64,000 nucleotides of DNA from Hippophae tibetana. Lineage: Eukaryota; Streptophyta; Magnoliopsida; Rosales; Elaeagnaceae. The notes under the pieces are model-generated. The model was not told where the DNA came from and searched no databases. It worked only from the letters and a program-made list of their open reading frames with translations. Numbering within the stretch: position 1 is the stretch's first letter; every line of letters starts with the position of its first letter. Position numbers and translations under genes: made by a program. Shown here piece by piece: positions 38,266 through 48,400 of the stretch. The stretch spans positions 56,034,843-56,098,842 of the forward strand of contig CM072810.1 in NCBI GenBank assembly GCA_037013495.1. The letters run 5' to 3'.

Positions 38266-39075
38266 ATGTCAAACAGTAGTCCCGAAGGAAGACCGGATAT
38301 GATGTTCATGATGAGGGCGCTGCAACAATCATTTGAAAGGATGAACAACTTGGTATTTGATATGAATGAAAGATTGGAAAGGCAAGAAAATTCCATAGCA
38401 GCTTTACAACGAGGGACACCTCCACCCAATGTTAGGAGGGTTAATAGGCAAGCTCATGTTGGGGATGATATAGAGGAAGAAGATTGGGAAGAAGAATTGG
38501 AGGAAGAGGGGGAAAGAATGCCTAGAGGAGGAAGAAATGGGAATAGAGGTGGAAGAAATGGTAGAGGAGGTATGTGGAGACCCCCACCTAGAGCTCAAGA
38601 TGGAGTTGACAGAGATCTAAGTAGTATAAAAATGAAGATACCACAATTCCAAGGAAAGAATGACCCGGAGTTGTATTTGGAGTGGGAGAAGAAAGTGGAG
38701 CATATTTTTGAATGTCACAACTACTCCACGGAGAAAAAAGTAAAACTTGCTGTAATTGAGTTTTATGACTATGCATTGAATTGGTGGGATCAATTGGTCA
38801 TTAGTAGGAGGAGAAACCGTGAAAGGCCCATAGATAATTGGGAGGACATGAAGGCTATCATGAGAAAGAGGTTTGTGCCTAGCTACTACTATAGAGAGTT
38901 ACACCAACGCTTACAAAGATTGACTCAAGGATATAAATGTGTTGATGAGTACTACAAGGAAATGGAAGTGGCTATGGCAAGAGCTAATGTTGAGGAAGAT
39001 AGAGAGGCAACCATGGCTAGGTTTCTTAGTGGGTTGAATCCGGACATTGCCAACATTGTGGAACTTCATCATTAG
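38266..39075 (+). pseudogene. gag: gag, N-terminal part, ended by in-frame TAG
   Basis: This encodes 269 residues of the capsid-forming Gag, starting MSNSSPEGRPDMM. An ATG eight codons upstream (38242) is in frame, but 38266 follows an A-rich leader and begins the recognisable protein. Residues 1-45 include a short helical stretch with a heptad look. Residues about 65-110 hold an acidic segment followed by Gly/Arg-rich repeats (RGGRNGNRGG), likely RNA-binding. From about 125 to the end is the plant Retrotrans_gag core, with YLEWEKKVEHIF, FYDYALNWWDQL and a region ending FLSGLNPDIANIVELHH. A TAG at 39073-39075 cuts the protein before its zinc knuckle, yet the same frame stays open directly after it. 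The stop is therefore more likely a point mutation than a natural gag/pol boundary. Leaky readthrough is possible but unproven. Confidence 0.88.
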
Positions 39076-41802
39076 GTGGAGATGGAGGACATGGTCCATA
39101 TGGCAATCAAGGTGGAAAGACAATTAAAGAAACGGAGTTTTCGATCCCAACCATTAAGGTCTAGTCCCATTACTCAAAAACCAAACCTTACTAGTCCTTG
39201 GAAGTCCAATGAGAAAAAAGATGAAATAGCTACATCCAAACCAAGATTTGAGCCTTACAAAGCCAAAGAGATGGGGGCTAGCAAGGACAAAGGTAAAATC
39301 GACACTCCAATTCGTAATCGTGACTTAAGGTGTTTTCGGTGTCTTGGTAATGGTCATATAGCCTCTCAATGTCCCAATAAGAAGGTAATGATCACCTTAG
39401 CAAGTGGTGAGGTTGGAACCGATAATGAAAGTGAAGAAGATGAGATGCCATTTGTAGGGGAAGTTAGTGAAGAGGAGATAGGACCCGTGGATGGGGAAGC
39501 ACTTGTAATAAGGCGATCTTTGAGCACTCAAGTCAAGGAGGATGACCTTGAACAACAAAGAGATAACATCTTCCACACAAGATGTCATGTGAGTAACAAA
39601 GTGTGTAGTGTTATCATAGATGGGGGAAGTTGCACCAATGTGGCTAGTACTACCTTAGTTGAGAAATTAGGGTTGCCCACATTTGAACACCCTAAGCCTT
39701 ACAAGTTGCAATGGTTAAATGATAGTGGGGAAGTGAAGGTTAATAAGCAAGTATTAGTGAGCTTCTCCATTGGAAAGTACAAGGATGAGGTGATGTGTGA
39801 TGTGGTACCCATGCAAGCTGGACACATCTTGCTAGGTAGGCCTTGGCAATATGATAGGAGGGTTACACATGACGGATATAGAAACAAGTATTCGTTTGTG
39901 AAGAATGGTAGAAACATCACACTTGTACCCCTTTCACCAAAGCAAGTCTTTGAAGATCAATTGAGGATGGTTAGGGAAAAAGAAAAAAAATTGAAGAATG
40001 AAAAAGAAAAAAAGAGTGAAAGAAAAAAAAAGAGTGAAGAAAAAGGAGAGGAGAGTGGAAAAATACTAGAGAAAAAAAATGTGAATTTTTATGCCAAGGC
40101 AAGTGAGGTCAAGAGGGCTTTTTATTCAAAACAGCCCATACTTGTACTTTTGTACAAGGAGGCAAATTTTTCTATTAACGATCTTAACCAGTCTTTGCCT
40201 AGTACCACTATTTCTCTTTTGCAGGAATTTGAAGACGTGTTCCCTGAAGAGATTCCAGATGGGGTGCCACCAATCAGGGGGATTGAGCATCAAATTGACT
40301 TTATACCGGGGGCTTCTCTTCCAAACCGACCTGCCTATAGGACCAACCCCGAAGAAACTAAGGAGATTCAAAGACAGATTGAAGAGTACTTGATCAAAGG
40401 TCAAGTTAGAGAGAGCCTGAGTCCATGTGCTATTCCCGTGCTACTCGTTCCCAAGAAGGATGGATCAAGCAGGATGTGTGTTGATTGCCGAGCCATCAAC
40501 AACATTACGGTAAAATATCGACATCCTATTCCTAGACTAGATAACATGTTAGATGAGTTGCATGGTTCTTGCATTTTTTCAAAAATTGATTTGAGAAGTG
40601 GATACCATCAAATTAGGATGAGAGAGGGTGATGAATGGAAAACCGCTTTTAAAACTAAACATGGATTGTATGAGTGGTTAGTCATGCCCTTTGGTCTAAC
40701 AAATGCACCTAGCACTTTTATGAGGCTTATGAATCATATTCTGCGTGCATTTATTGGAAAATTTGTTGTTGTCTATTTTGATGATATTCTCATTTACAGT
40801 AAAAATCTTGAAGAGCATGTCTTACATCTTAGGTATGTGCTTGAAATTTTGAGAAAAGAACAATTGTATGCGAACCTAAAAAAGTGTGTTTTTTGCATGG
40901 ACAAGTTAGTTTTTCTTGGTTTTGTTGTTAGCTCTAAGGGGGTAGAAGTAGATGAGGAAAAGGTTAAGGCTATTCGAGAATGGCCCACACCTAAATCTGT
41001 AACCGAGGTTAGAAGTTTTCATGGCTTAGCTAGTTTTTATCGAAGGTTTGTCAAAGATTTTAGTACACTAGCTGCACCTCTAACCGAGGTCATTAAAAAG
41101 TCTGTTGGTTTCAAATGGGGTGAGAATCAGGAGAGAGCCTTTAAAGCATTGAAGGATAGTTTATGTTCTGCACCTGTTTTATCTTTACCTGATTTTACTA
41201 AAACCTTTGAAGTTGAGTGTGATGCATCAGGAATAGGTATAGGAGCTGTTTTGATGCAGGAACGGCGACCTATTGCTTATTTCAGCGAGAAACTTCATGG
41301 AGCAGCCCTTAATTATCCAACGTATGGCAAGGAGCTATATGCCTTGGTTAGGACCCTAGAGACATGGCAACATTACCTTTGGCCAAGAGAATTTGTCATC
41401 CATACCGATCATGAATCTCTAAAACATCTGAAGCGCCAAGGTAAATTGAATAGGAGGCATGCTAGATGGATGGAATTCATTGAGACTTTTCCTTATATTG
41501 TTCAATATAAGAGAGGTAAGGAGAATGTTGTAGCCGATGCTTTATCACGGAGGTATGCCTTACTCTCAACTTTAAATGCTAGATTGCTAGGATTTGAATA
41601 TGTTAAGGAAATGTATGCTAATGATGATGACTTCTCTGCTATTTACCATGCATGTGAAAAAACTTCCTTTGAAAAGTTTTATAAATTAGATGGGTATTTA
41701 TTTAAAGAAAATCAACTGTGTATACCCAAATGTTCCATGCGTGAGTTGTTAATTAAGGAGGCCCATGGGGGGGGGGGGATTAATGGGGCATTTTGGAATT
41801 AA
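39076..41802 (+). pseudogene. pol: gag C-terminus and pol: zinc knuckle, protease, RT, RNase H
   Basis: These 908 codons are in the same frame as gag after the TAG and have no ATG at their 5' end. In order: a CCHC zinc knuckle, [14 protein letters not shown] (residues 86-99); an aspartic protease with catalytic D182 in [12 protein letters not shown], where DGG stands in place of the usual DSG/DTG; a Lys/Glu-rich linker at about 300-335; reverse transcriptase with catalytic D505 ([12 protein letters not shown]) and Y567-FDD; and RNase H with D716 (ECDASG), E753 (GKELYAL), D778 (HTDHESL) and D821 (VADALSRR). All key acidic residues are present. The frame then enters the integrase N-terminus (KEAHGGG) and breaks at a run of 12 G at 41767-41778, ending with out-of-frame residues and TAA at 41800-41802. 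Integrase continues in the +1 frame. Confidence 0.92.
41767..41778 (+). other. G12 homopolymer causing frameshift in pol
   Basis: Twelve consecutive G follow the CAT codon of the integrase N-terminal HGGG motif. A run of 8 or 11 G would keep the pol frame, so the tract is one (or four) bases too long. The cause may be polymerase slippage during replication or a sequencing error in the homopolymer. Confidence 0.85.
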
Positions 41803-42826
41803 GAAGACTTTAGATGTTTTGCGTGAGCATTTTTATTGGCCAACAATAAGGAAGGATGTAGGGAGAATATGTTCTAGATGCATCACTTGTAAGCAAGCCA
41901 AATCCAAAGTCCTACCACAAGGACTATATACTCCCTTGCCCGTACCATGCACACCTTGGGTAGATATTTCCATGGATTTTGTTTTAGGGTTACCTAGGTC
42001 TAAGAAGGGTAGAGACTCCATTTTTGTGGTTGTAGATAGGTTTTCTAAAATGGCACACTTTATAGCATGTCATAAAACCGATGATGCCACTAATGTAGCA
42101 GAGTTGTTCTTTAGGGAGGTTGTTAGGCTTCATGGAGTTCCTAGGAGCATTGTGTCTGATAGGGATGTTAAATTCCTTAGTTATTTTTGGAAAACTCTTT
42201 GGGCTAAAATGGGTACTAAACTCTTGTTTTCGACTACTTGTCACCCTCAAACAGATGGCCAAACTGAGGTAGTCAATAGGACTCTGTCCACGTTGCTTAG
42301 GGTGGTAATAAAAAGGAATTTGAAAAATTGGGAGGATTGTTTACCTTTTGTTGAATTTGCTTATAACCGGAGTGTGCATTCAACTACTGATCATTCTCCA
42401 TTTGAAATTGTTTATGGTTTCAATCCACTAACTCCTTTGGACTTATTACCTATTCCTATTTCGGAGAAAACTAACTTAGATGGTGCAAGGAAGGCTAAAA
42501 TGGTGAAGAAGCTCCATGAACGCATTCTTGAGCAAATTGAGAAGAGAAATAAGGATTATGCTTACAGAGCCAACAAAGGGAGGCGAAAAGTCATTTTTGA
42601 GCCTGGTGATTGGGTTTGGGTGCATATGAGAAAGGATCGGTTTCCTGAAAAAAGACGGTCCAAGTTGCAACCTCGGGGAGATGGACCCTTTCAAGTGATT
42701 GAGCGAATCAATGACAATGCCTACAAAATTGATCTTCCTGGTGAGTATAATGTTAGTACCTCTTTTAATGTTTCTGATTTATCTCCTTTTGATTATGCAG
42801 GTGATGATTCAAGGACGAATCCTCTT

Positions 42827-42840
42827 GAAGAGAGGGGGAA
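42827..42840 (+). other. Polypurine tract
   Basis: GAAGAGAGGGGGAA directly precedes the TGATGAG start of the 3' LTR. It is the expected plus-strand primer site. It also codes for residues near the integrase C-terminus (EERGN), so the tract and the protein sequence constrain each other. Confidence 0.9.
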
Positions 42841-43725
42841 TGATGAGAATCATAGAGCGCTACAAATTCCAAGTGGACCAATCACAAGGTCTAGGAAGGC
42901 ACAACTCGAAAAGGCTTTAAATGGGATCATTCAAGAGGTCATTCATAATCAAAGGGACCTAAATTGGGAGTGCAATGATTGGGACAATCCTAGGATGGAA
43001 ATTAGGGAAAAATTGGCAAAATAAAACTAGGCACATTGTTGTGCCATTTGGACTTTTTGGGCAGCTTCAATTTCAGCCCTTAGATGGAAACAAGGGTCAA
43101 GATGTAATATTTTATAGGGTTTCTTTTGTTCTCAGCTGCCCCATGTTTTGCTCCAATTTTGGAGTGCCATTTGGACTGATTTTGGGCAGCTCTCTTTTCA
43201 GCCCTTGGATGAAATCAAGGGTTAAGATGTAATACTTTATGGGATTGCTTTGTGGTCAGCTGCCCCAATTTTTCCATGTATTTTGGTCAATGTTTGCTGC
43301 TACCTTTTCTGCTTTTTGGCTGTGTTTATTTTCAACCCTTGGATGAGATCAAGGGCTATGATGTATTATAGCTTAGGGTTGGTTTGAATCCTTTTAAGAG
43401 CAGCTCAGCTGCTGTAAAACATAATTTTGAATGAAGTTTGAATATTCAGATCATTTGAGAGCTCATTCTAGCTCTTTGTTCCTCTTCAAGCAACTTATCA
43501 AGGGATTGGCAACCTTTGTGGCGTTGTTTAGCATCCAAGCATTTGTGGTGAGTAATATCTATACTTGTTAGGGTGTCATTTATGCTAGACTTATCAAGGA
43601 ATTAGCAGCTCCTTGTGGTGTCTTTTCTCCTCAGAAAAATGGTGAGTTATATCCATTGATTTGTGGAGAAACCCTTTGCTATATAATCTGAAATTAGCTA
43701 GGTCCTAAACCCTTGGTTCTTATCA
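42841..43725 (+). repeat. 3' LTR (885 bp)
   Basis: Same length and ends as the 5' LTR. The seven differences are at about 42880, 42953, 42977, 43010, 43179, 43412 and 43647 (3' LTR coordinates). The first 184 bp are translated as the last 60 codons and stop of gag-pol. The U3 triple repeat and the duplication near the LTR end recur at 6374 bp from their 5' LTR positions. Terminator signals were not resolved. Confidence 0.97.
43041..43386 (+). repeat. Triple degenerate tandem repeat in U3 of the 3' LTR
   Basis: This is the counterpart of 36667-37012, with three foldable CCCTT...AAGGG cores near 43071, 43196 and 43330. It begins shortly after the gag-pol stop codon, so it lies in the only part of the LTR start that is free of coding constraint. 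Confidence 0.75.
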
Positions 43726-43730
43726 ATTTC
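43726..43730 (+). repeat. Target site duplication, right copy (ATTTC)
   Basis: ATTTC follows the CA end of the 3' LTR and matches 36462-36466. The satellite then continues with 'ccttaaaagagacgg', exactly where the left flank stopped. Confidence 0.97.
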
Positions 43731-43966
43731 CCTTAAAAGAGACGGAATGACGCAACCAAGGTAAGTACCATCCCTGGGGTCGTTGTTTTCATTAACCTTT
43801 CTATGTTGTTTCCAACGGTCATTTAGAATGACTTGTGTCGTGCATGTGGGGAAACATTCTCGTGACTTGGTGTGAGCTTTGAAAGAGGATCAAGTGTGAC
43901 AGTGCAAGCGTCCCGTATTGAAAGTTTATGCTTTAGGTAGGAAGGATTAGCTATTTTTCCTATATT

Positions 43967-43998
43967 TGGTATCAAAACATGATCTCAGGTTCGAATCC
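43967..43998 (+). other. Primer-site-like and tRNA B-box-like motifs in a satellite monomer (example)
   Basis: TGGTATCAAAAC (43967-43978) matches the retrotransposon primer site TGGTATCAGAGC at 10 of 12 positions. Ten bases later GGTTCGAATCC (43988-43998) fits the tRNA B-box/T-loop consensus exactly. The pair recurs in most monomers of both blocks. In many copies the first word is instead 'taattatcaaaac'. The flanking bases do not form a proper T-stem and no convincing A box was seen, so this is not a tRNA gene. Confidence 0.45.
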
Positions 43999-44680
43999 AA
44001 TAAAAACCCAAGTTCGAGAAGAATTTCCCTTAAAAGAGACGGAATGACGCAACCAAGGTAAGTACTATCCCTGGGGTCGTTGTTTTCATTAACCTTTCTA
44101 TGTTGTTTCCAACGGTCATTTAGAATGACTTGTGTCGTGCATGTGGGGAAACATTCTCGTGACTTGGTGTGAGCTTTGAAAGAGGATTAAGTGTAACAGT
44201 TCAAGCGTCCCGTATTGAAAGTTTATGCTTTAGGTAGGAAGGATTAGCTATTTTTCCTATATTTGGTATCAAAACATGATCTCAGGTTCGAATCCAATAA
44301 AAACCCAAGTTCGAGAAGAATTTCCCCTAAAAGAGACGGAATGACGCAACCGAGGTAAGTACCATCCCTGGGCTCGTTGTTGTGGGTAACCTTTCTATGT
44401 TGTTTCCAAGTGTCATTTAGAATGACTTGTGTCGTGCATGGGGGGCAACATCCTCGTGACTGTGTGAGCTTTGAGCTAGAATTAAGTGTGACAGTTCAAC
44501 CATCTCCTATTGACATCTTAACCTTTAGGTAAGAAGGATTAGCTATTTTTCGTATGTTTGGTATCAAAACATGATATCAGATTCGAATCCCATATAAGCC
44601 CAAGTTCGTGATGAATTTCCCTTAAAAGAGACGGAATGACGCAACCAAGGTTAGTACCAACCCTGGGCTCGTTGTAGTGG

Positions 44681-44720
44681 GAAACATTTGTATGTTGTGG
44701 GAAACATTTGTATGTTGTTT
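44681..44720 (+). repeat. 20-bp tandem micro-duplication inside a monomer
   Basis: The unit 'gaaacatttgtatgttgtgg' is followed at once by a second copy (the last bases differ, 'gttgttt'). This lengthens one divergent monomer. I saw no other copy with this change. Confidence 0.8.
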
Positions 44721-45444
44721 CCAAGAGTTATTTAGAATGACTTGTGTGGTGCATGGGGGGTAACATCCTCGTGACTTGGTGTGAGCTTTGAACGAGGATT
44801 AAGTGTGACAGTTCAAGCTTTCCGTATTGAAAGTTTAAGGTTTAGGTAGTAAGAAATAGCTATTTTTCCTATATGTGGTATCAAAACATGATCTCAGGTT
44901 CGAATCCAATAAAAAGCCAAGTTCGAGAAGAATTTCCCTTAAAAGAGACGGAATGACGCAACAAAGGTAAGTACCATCCCTGGGCTCGTTGTTGTCGGTA
45001 ACCTTTCTATGTTGTTTCCAAGGGTCATTTAGAATGACTTGTGTCATGCATGTGGGGAAACATTCTCGTGACTTGGTGTGACCTTTAAACGAGGATTAAG
45101 TGTGATAGTTCAAGTGTCCAGTATTAAAAGCTTAAGCTTTAGGTAGGAAGGATTAGCTATTTTTCCTATGTTTGATATCAAAACATGATCTCAAGTTCGA
45201 ATCCAATAAAAACCCAAGTTCGAGAAGAATTTTCCTTAAAAGAGACGGAATAACGCAACCAAGGTAAGTACCATCCCTGGGCTCGTTGTTGTCGGTAACC
45301 TTTCTATGTTGTTTCCAAGGGTCATTTAGAATGACTTGTGTCGTGCATGGGCAGAAACTTTCTCGTGACTTGGTGCGAGCTTTGAACGAGGATTAAGTAT
45401 AACAGTTTAAGCGTCCCGTATTGAAAGCTTAAGCTTTTGGTTCG

Positions 45445-48400
45445 AAGGATTAGCTATTTTTCGTATGTTTGGTATCAAAACATGATCTCAGATTCGAATC
45501 CCATATAAGCCCAAGTTCGTGATGAATTTCCCTTAAAAGATAAGGAATGACGCAACCAAGGTTAGTACCAACCCTGGGCTCGTTGTTGTGGGAAAACTTT
45601 GTATGTTGTTTCCAAGAGTTATTTAGAATGACTTGTGTGGTGCATGGGGGGTAACATCCTCGTGAATTGGTGTGAGCTTTGAACGAGGATTAAGTGTGAC
45701 AGTTCAAGAGTTCCGTATTGAAAGTTTAAGTATTAGGTAGTAAGAAATAGCTATTTTTCCTATATTTGGTATCAAAACATGATCTCAGGTTCGAATCCAA
45801 TAAAAACCCAAGTTCGAGAAGAATTTTCCTTAAAAGAGACGGATTGACGCAACCAAGGTAAGTACCATCCCTGGGCTCGTTGTTGTGGGTAACCTTTTTA
45901 TAATGTTTCCAAGTGTCATTTAGAATGACTTGTGTCCTGTATGTGGGGAAACATTCTCATGACTTGGTGTTAGCTTTGAACGAGGATTAAGTATGATAGT
46001 TTAAGCGTCCCGTATTGAAAGCTTAAGCTTTTGGTAGGAAGGATTAGCTATTTTTCATATGTTTGGTATCAAAACATGATCTCAGGTTCGAATCCCATAT
46101 AAGCACAAGTTCGAGATGAATTTCCCTTAAAAGAGACGGAATGACACAACCAAGGTAAGTATCAACCCTGGGTTCGTTGTTGTGGGCAACATTTGTATGT
46201 TGTTTCCAAGGGTCATTTATAAAGACTGTGTGGTGCATGGGAGGTAACATCCTCGTGACTTGGTGTGAGCTTTGAAGGAGGATTAAGTGTGACAGTTCAA
46301 GCGTCCCGTATTGAAAGTTTATGCTTTAGGTAGGAAGGATTAGCTATTTTTCCTATATTTGGTATCAAAACATAATCTCAGGTTCGAATCCAATAAAAAC
46401 CCAAGTTCGAGCTGCATTTCCCCTAAAAGAGACGGAATGACGCAACCGAGGTAAGTATCATCCCTGGGCTCGTTGTTGTCTGTAACCTTTCTATGTTGTT
46501 TCCAAGTGTCATTTAGAATGACTTGTGTCGTGCATGGGGGGCAACATCCTCGTGACTCTGTGTGAGCTTTGAACGAGAATTAAGTGTGACAGTTGAACCA
46601 TCTACTATTGACTTCTTAACCTTTAGCTAAAAAGGATTAGCTATTTTTCGTATGTTTGGTATCAAAACATGATCTCAGATTCGAATCCTATATAAGCCCA
46701 AGTTCGTGATGAATTTCCCTTAAAAGAGACGGAATGACGCAACCAAGGTTAGTACCAACCCTGGGCTCGTTGTTGTGGGAAAACTTTGTATGTTGTTTCC
46801 AAGAGTTATTTAGAATGACTTGTGTGGTGCATGGGGGGTAACATCCTCGTGAATTGGTGTGAGCTTTGAACGAGGATTAAGTGTGACAGTTCAAGAGTTC
46901 CGTATTGAAAGTTTAAGTATTAGGTAGTAAGAAATAGCTATTTTTCCTATATTTGGTATCAAAACATGATCTCAGGTTCGAATCCAATAAAAACCCAAGT
47001 TCGAGAAGAATTTTCCTTAAAAGAGACGGATTGACGCAACCAAGGTAAGTACCATCCCTGGGCTCGTTGTTGTGGGTAACCTTTTTATAATGTTTCCAAG
47101 TGTCATTTAGAATGACTTGTGTCCTGTATGTGGGGAAACATTCTCATGACTTGGTGTTAGCTTTGAACGAGGATTAAGTATGATAGTTTAAGCGTCCCGT
47201 ATTGAAAGCTTAAGCTTTTGGTAGGAAGGATTAGCTATTTTTCATATGTTTGGTATCAAAACATGATCTCAGGTTCGAATCCCATATAAGCACAAGTTCG
47301 AGATGAATTTCCCTTAAAAGAGACGGAATGACACAACCAAGGTAAGTATCAACCCTGGGTTCGTTGTTGTGGGCAACATTTGTATGTTGTTTCCAAGGGT
47401 CATTTATAAAGACTGTGTGGTGCATGGGAGGTAACATCCTCGTGACTTGGTGTGAGCTTTGAAGGAGGATTAAGTGTGACAGTTCAAGCGTCCCGTATTG
47501 AAAGTTTATGCTTTAGGTAGGAAGGATTAGCTATTTTTCCTATATTTGGTATCAAAACATAATCTCAGGTTCGAATCTAATAAAAACCCAAGTTCGAGCT
47601 GAATTTCCCCTAAAAGAGACGGAATGACGCAACCGAGGTAAGTATCATCCCTGGGCTCGTTGTTGTCTGTAACCTTTCTATGTTGTTTCCAAGTGTCATT
47701 TAGAATGACTTGTGTCGTGCATGGGGGGCAACATCCTCGTGACTCTGTGTGAGCTTTGAACGAGAATTAAGTGTGACAGTTGAACCATCTACTATTGACT
47801 TCTTAACCTTTAGCTAAAAAGGATTAGCTATTTTTCGTATGTTTGGTATCAAAACATGATCTCAGATTCGAATCCTATATAAGCCCAAGTTCGTGATGAA
47901 TTTCCCTTAAAAGAGACGGAATGACGCAACCAAGGTTAGTACCAACCCTGGGCTCGTTGTTGTGGGAAAACTTTGTATGTTGTTTCCAAGAGTTATTTAG
48001 AATGACTTGTGTGGTGCATGGGGGGTAACATCCTCGTGAATTGGTGTGAGCTTTGAACGAGGATTAAGTGTGACAGTTCAAGAGTTCCGTATTGAAAGTT
48101 TAAGTATTAGGTAGTAAGAAATAGCTATTTTTCCTATATTTGGTATCAAAACATGATCTCAGGTTCGAATCCAATAAAAACCCAAGTTCGAGAAGAATTT
48201 TCCTTAAAAGAGACGGATTGACGCAACCAAGGTAAGTACCATCCCTGGGCTCGTTGTTGTGGGTAACCTTTTTATAATGTTTCCAAGTGTCATTTAGAAT
48301 GACTTGTGTCCTGTATGTGGGGAAACATTCTCATGACTTGGTGTTAGCTTTGAACGAGGATTAAGTATGATAGTTTAAGCGTCCCGTATTGAAAGCTTAA

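Larger units (their letters stand above)
41765..43024 (+). pseudogene. int: pol: integrase with CRM-type C-terminal tail, frameshifted
   Basis: These 419 codons lie in the +1 frame relative to RT/RNase H. The ATG at 41765 only marks the open frame, since the domain should be cut from Gag-Pol by the protease. The HHCC zinc domain is seen as H (before the G-run), H9, C39 and C42. The DD35E core is complete: D71 (SMDFVLGLP), D132 (SDRDVKF) and E168 (DGQTEVVNR), with 35 residues between D132 and E168. A GPY-type module ([21 protein letters not shown]) follows at about 305-325. There is no classical chromodomain. Instead residues 370-392 read [17 protein letters not shown], resembling the CR tail thought to guide CRM elements to centromeric chromatin. 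From codon 359 onward (42841) the coding sequence lies inside the 3' LTR and stops at TAA 43022-43024. The enzyme itself looks intact, but its link to the upstream frame is lost. Confidence 0.92.
36467..43725 (+). mobile_element. Ty3/gypsy LTR retrotransposon, CRM-like chromovirus
   Basis: This is a complete 7259-bp element with two 885-bp LTRs, TG...CA ends, a 5-bp target duplication, a tRNA-iMet primer site, a polypurine tract and a gag-pol region in the order Gag, protease, RT, RNase H, integrase. Integrase after RNase H places it in Ty3/gypsy. Three features fit the CRM clade rather than Tekay, Reina or Galadriel: no classical chromodomain follows the integrase, a GPITRSR-type tail is present, and that tail is coded inside the 3' LTR. 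The start TGATGA also resembles LTRs of cereal centromeric elements. Clade assignment is from remembered family traits, not from a search. The two lesions in gag-pol suggest it cannot move unaided. It is the only interspersed element in the window. Confidence 0.95.

Noticed and set aside
38404-42694. Minus-strand ORFs opposite gag-pol and the plus-strand ORFs at 40091-40393 and 42699-42920
   Set aside because: They are shadow frames of the recognised gag, RT and integrase coding sequence.
42975-43232. ORFs in the LTRs (42975-43232 and 36667-36858, plus strand)
   Set aside because: They read the U3 triple repeat in a frame different from gag-pol. The two are copies of one non-coding LTR region.
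36467-43725. Plant pararetrovirus or envelope-bearing retrovirus
   Set aside because: There are perfect LTRs, a target duplication and an integrase, and no envelope-like frame follows pol. It is an ordinary LTR retrotransposon.
43988-43998. tRNA gene in each satellite monomer
   Set aside because: Only the B-box-like word is present. The T-stem does not pair beyond two bases, and no acceptor stem or convincing A box was found.
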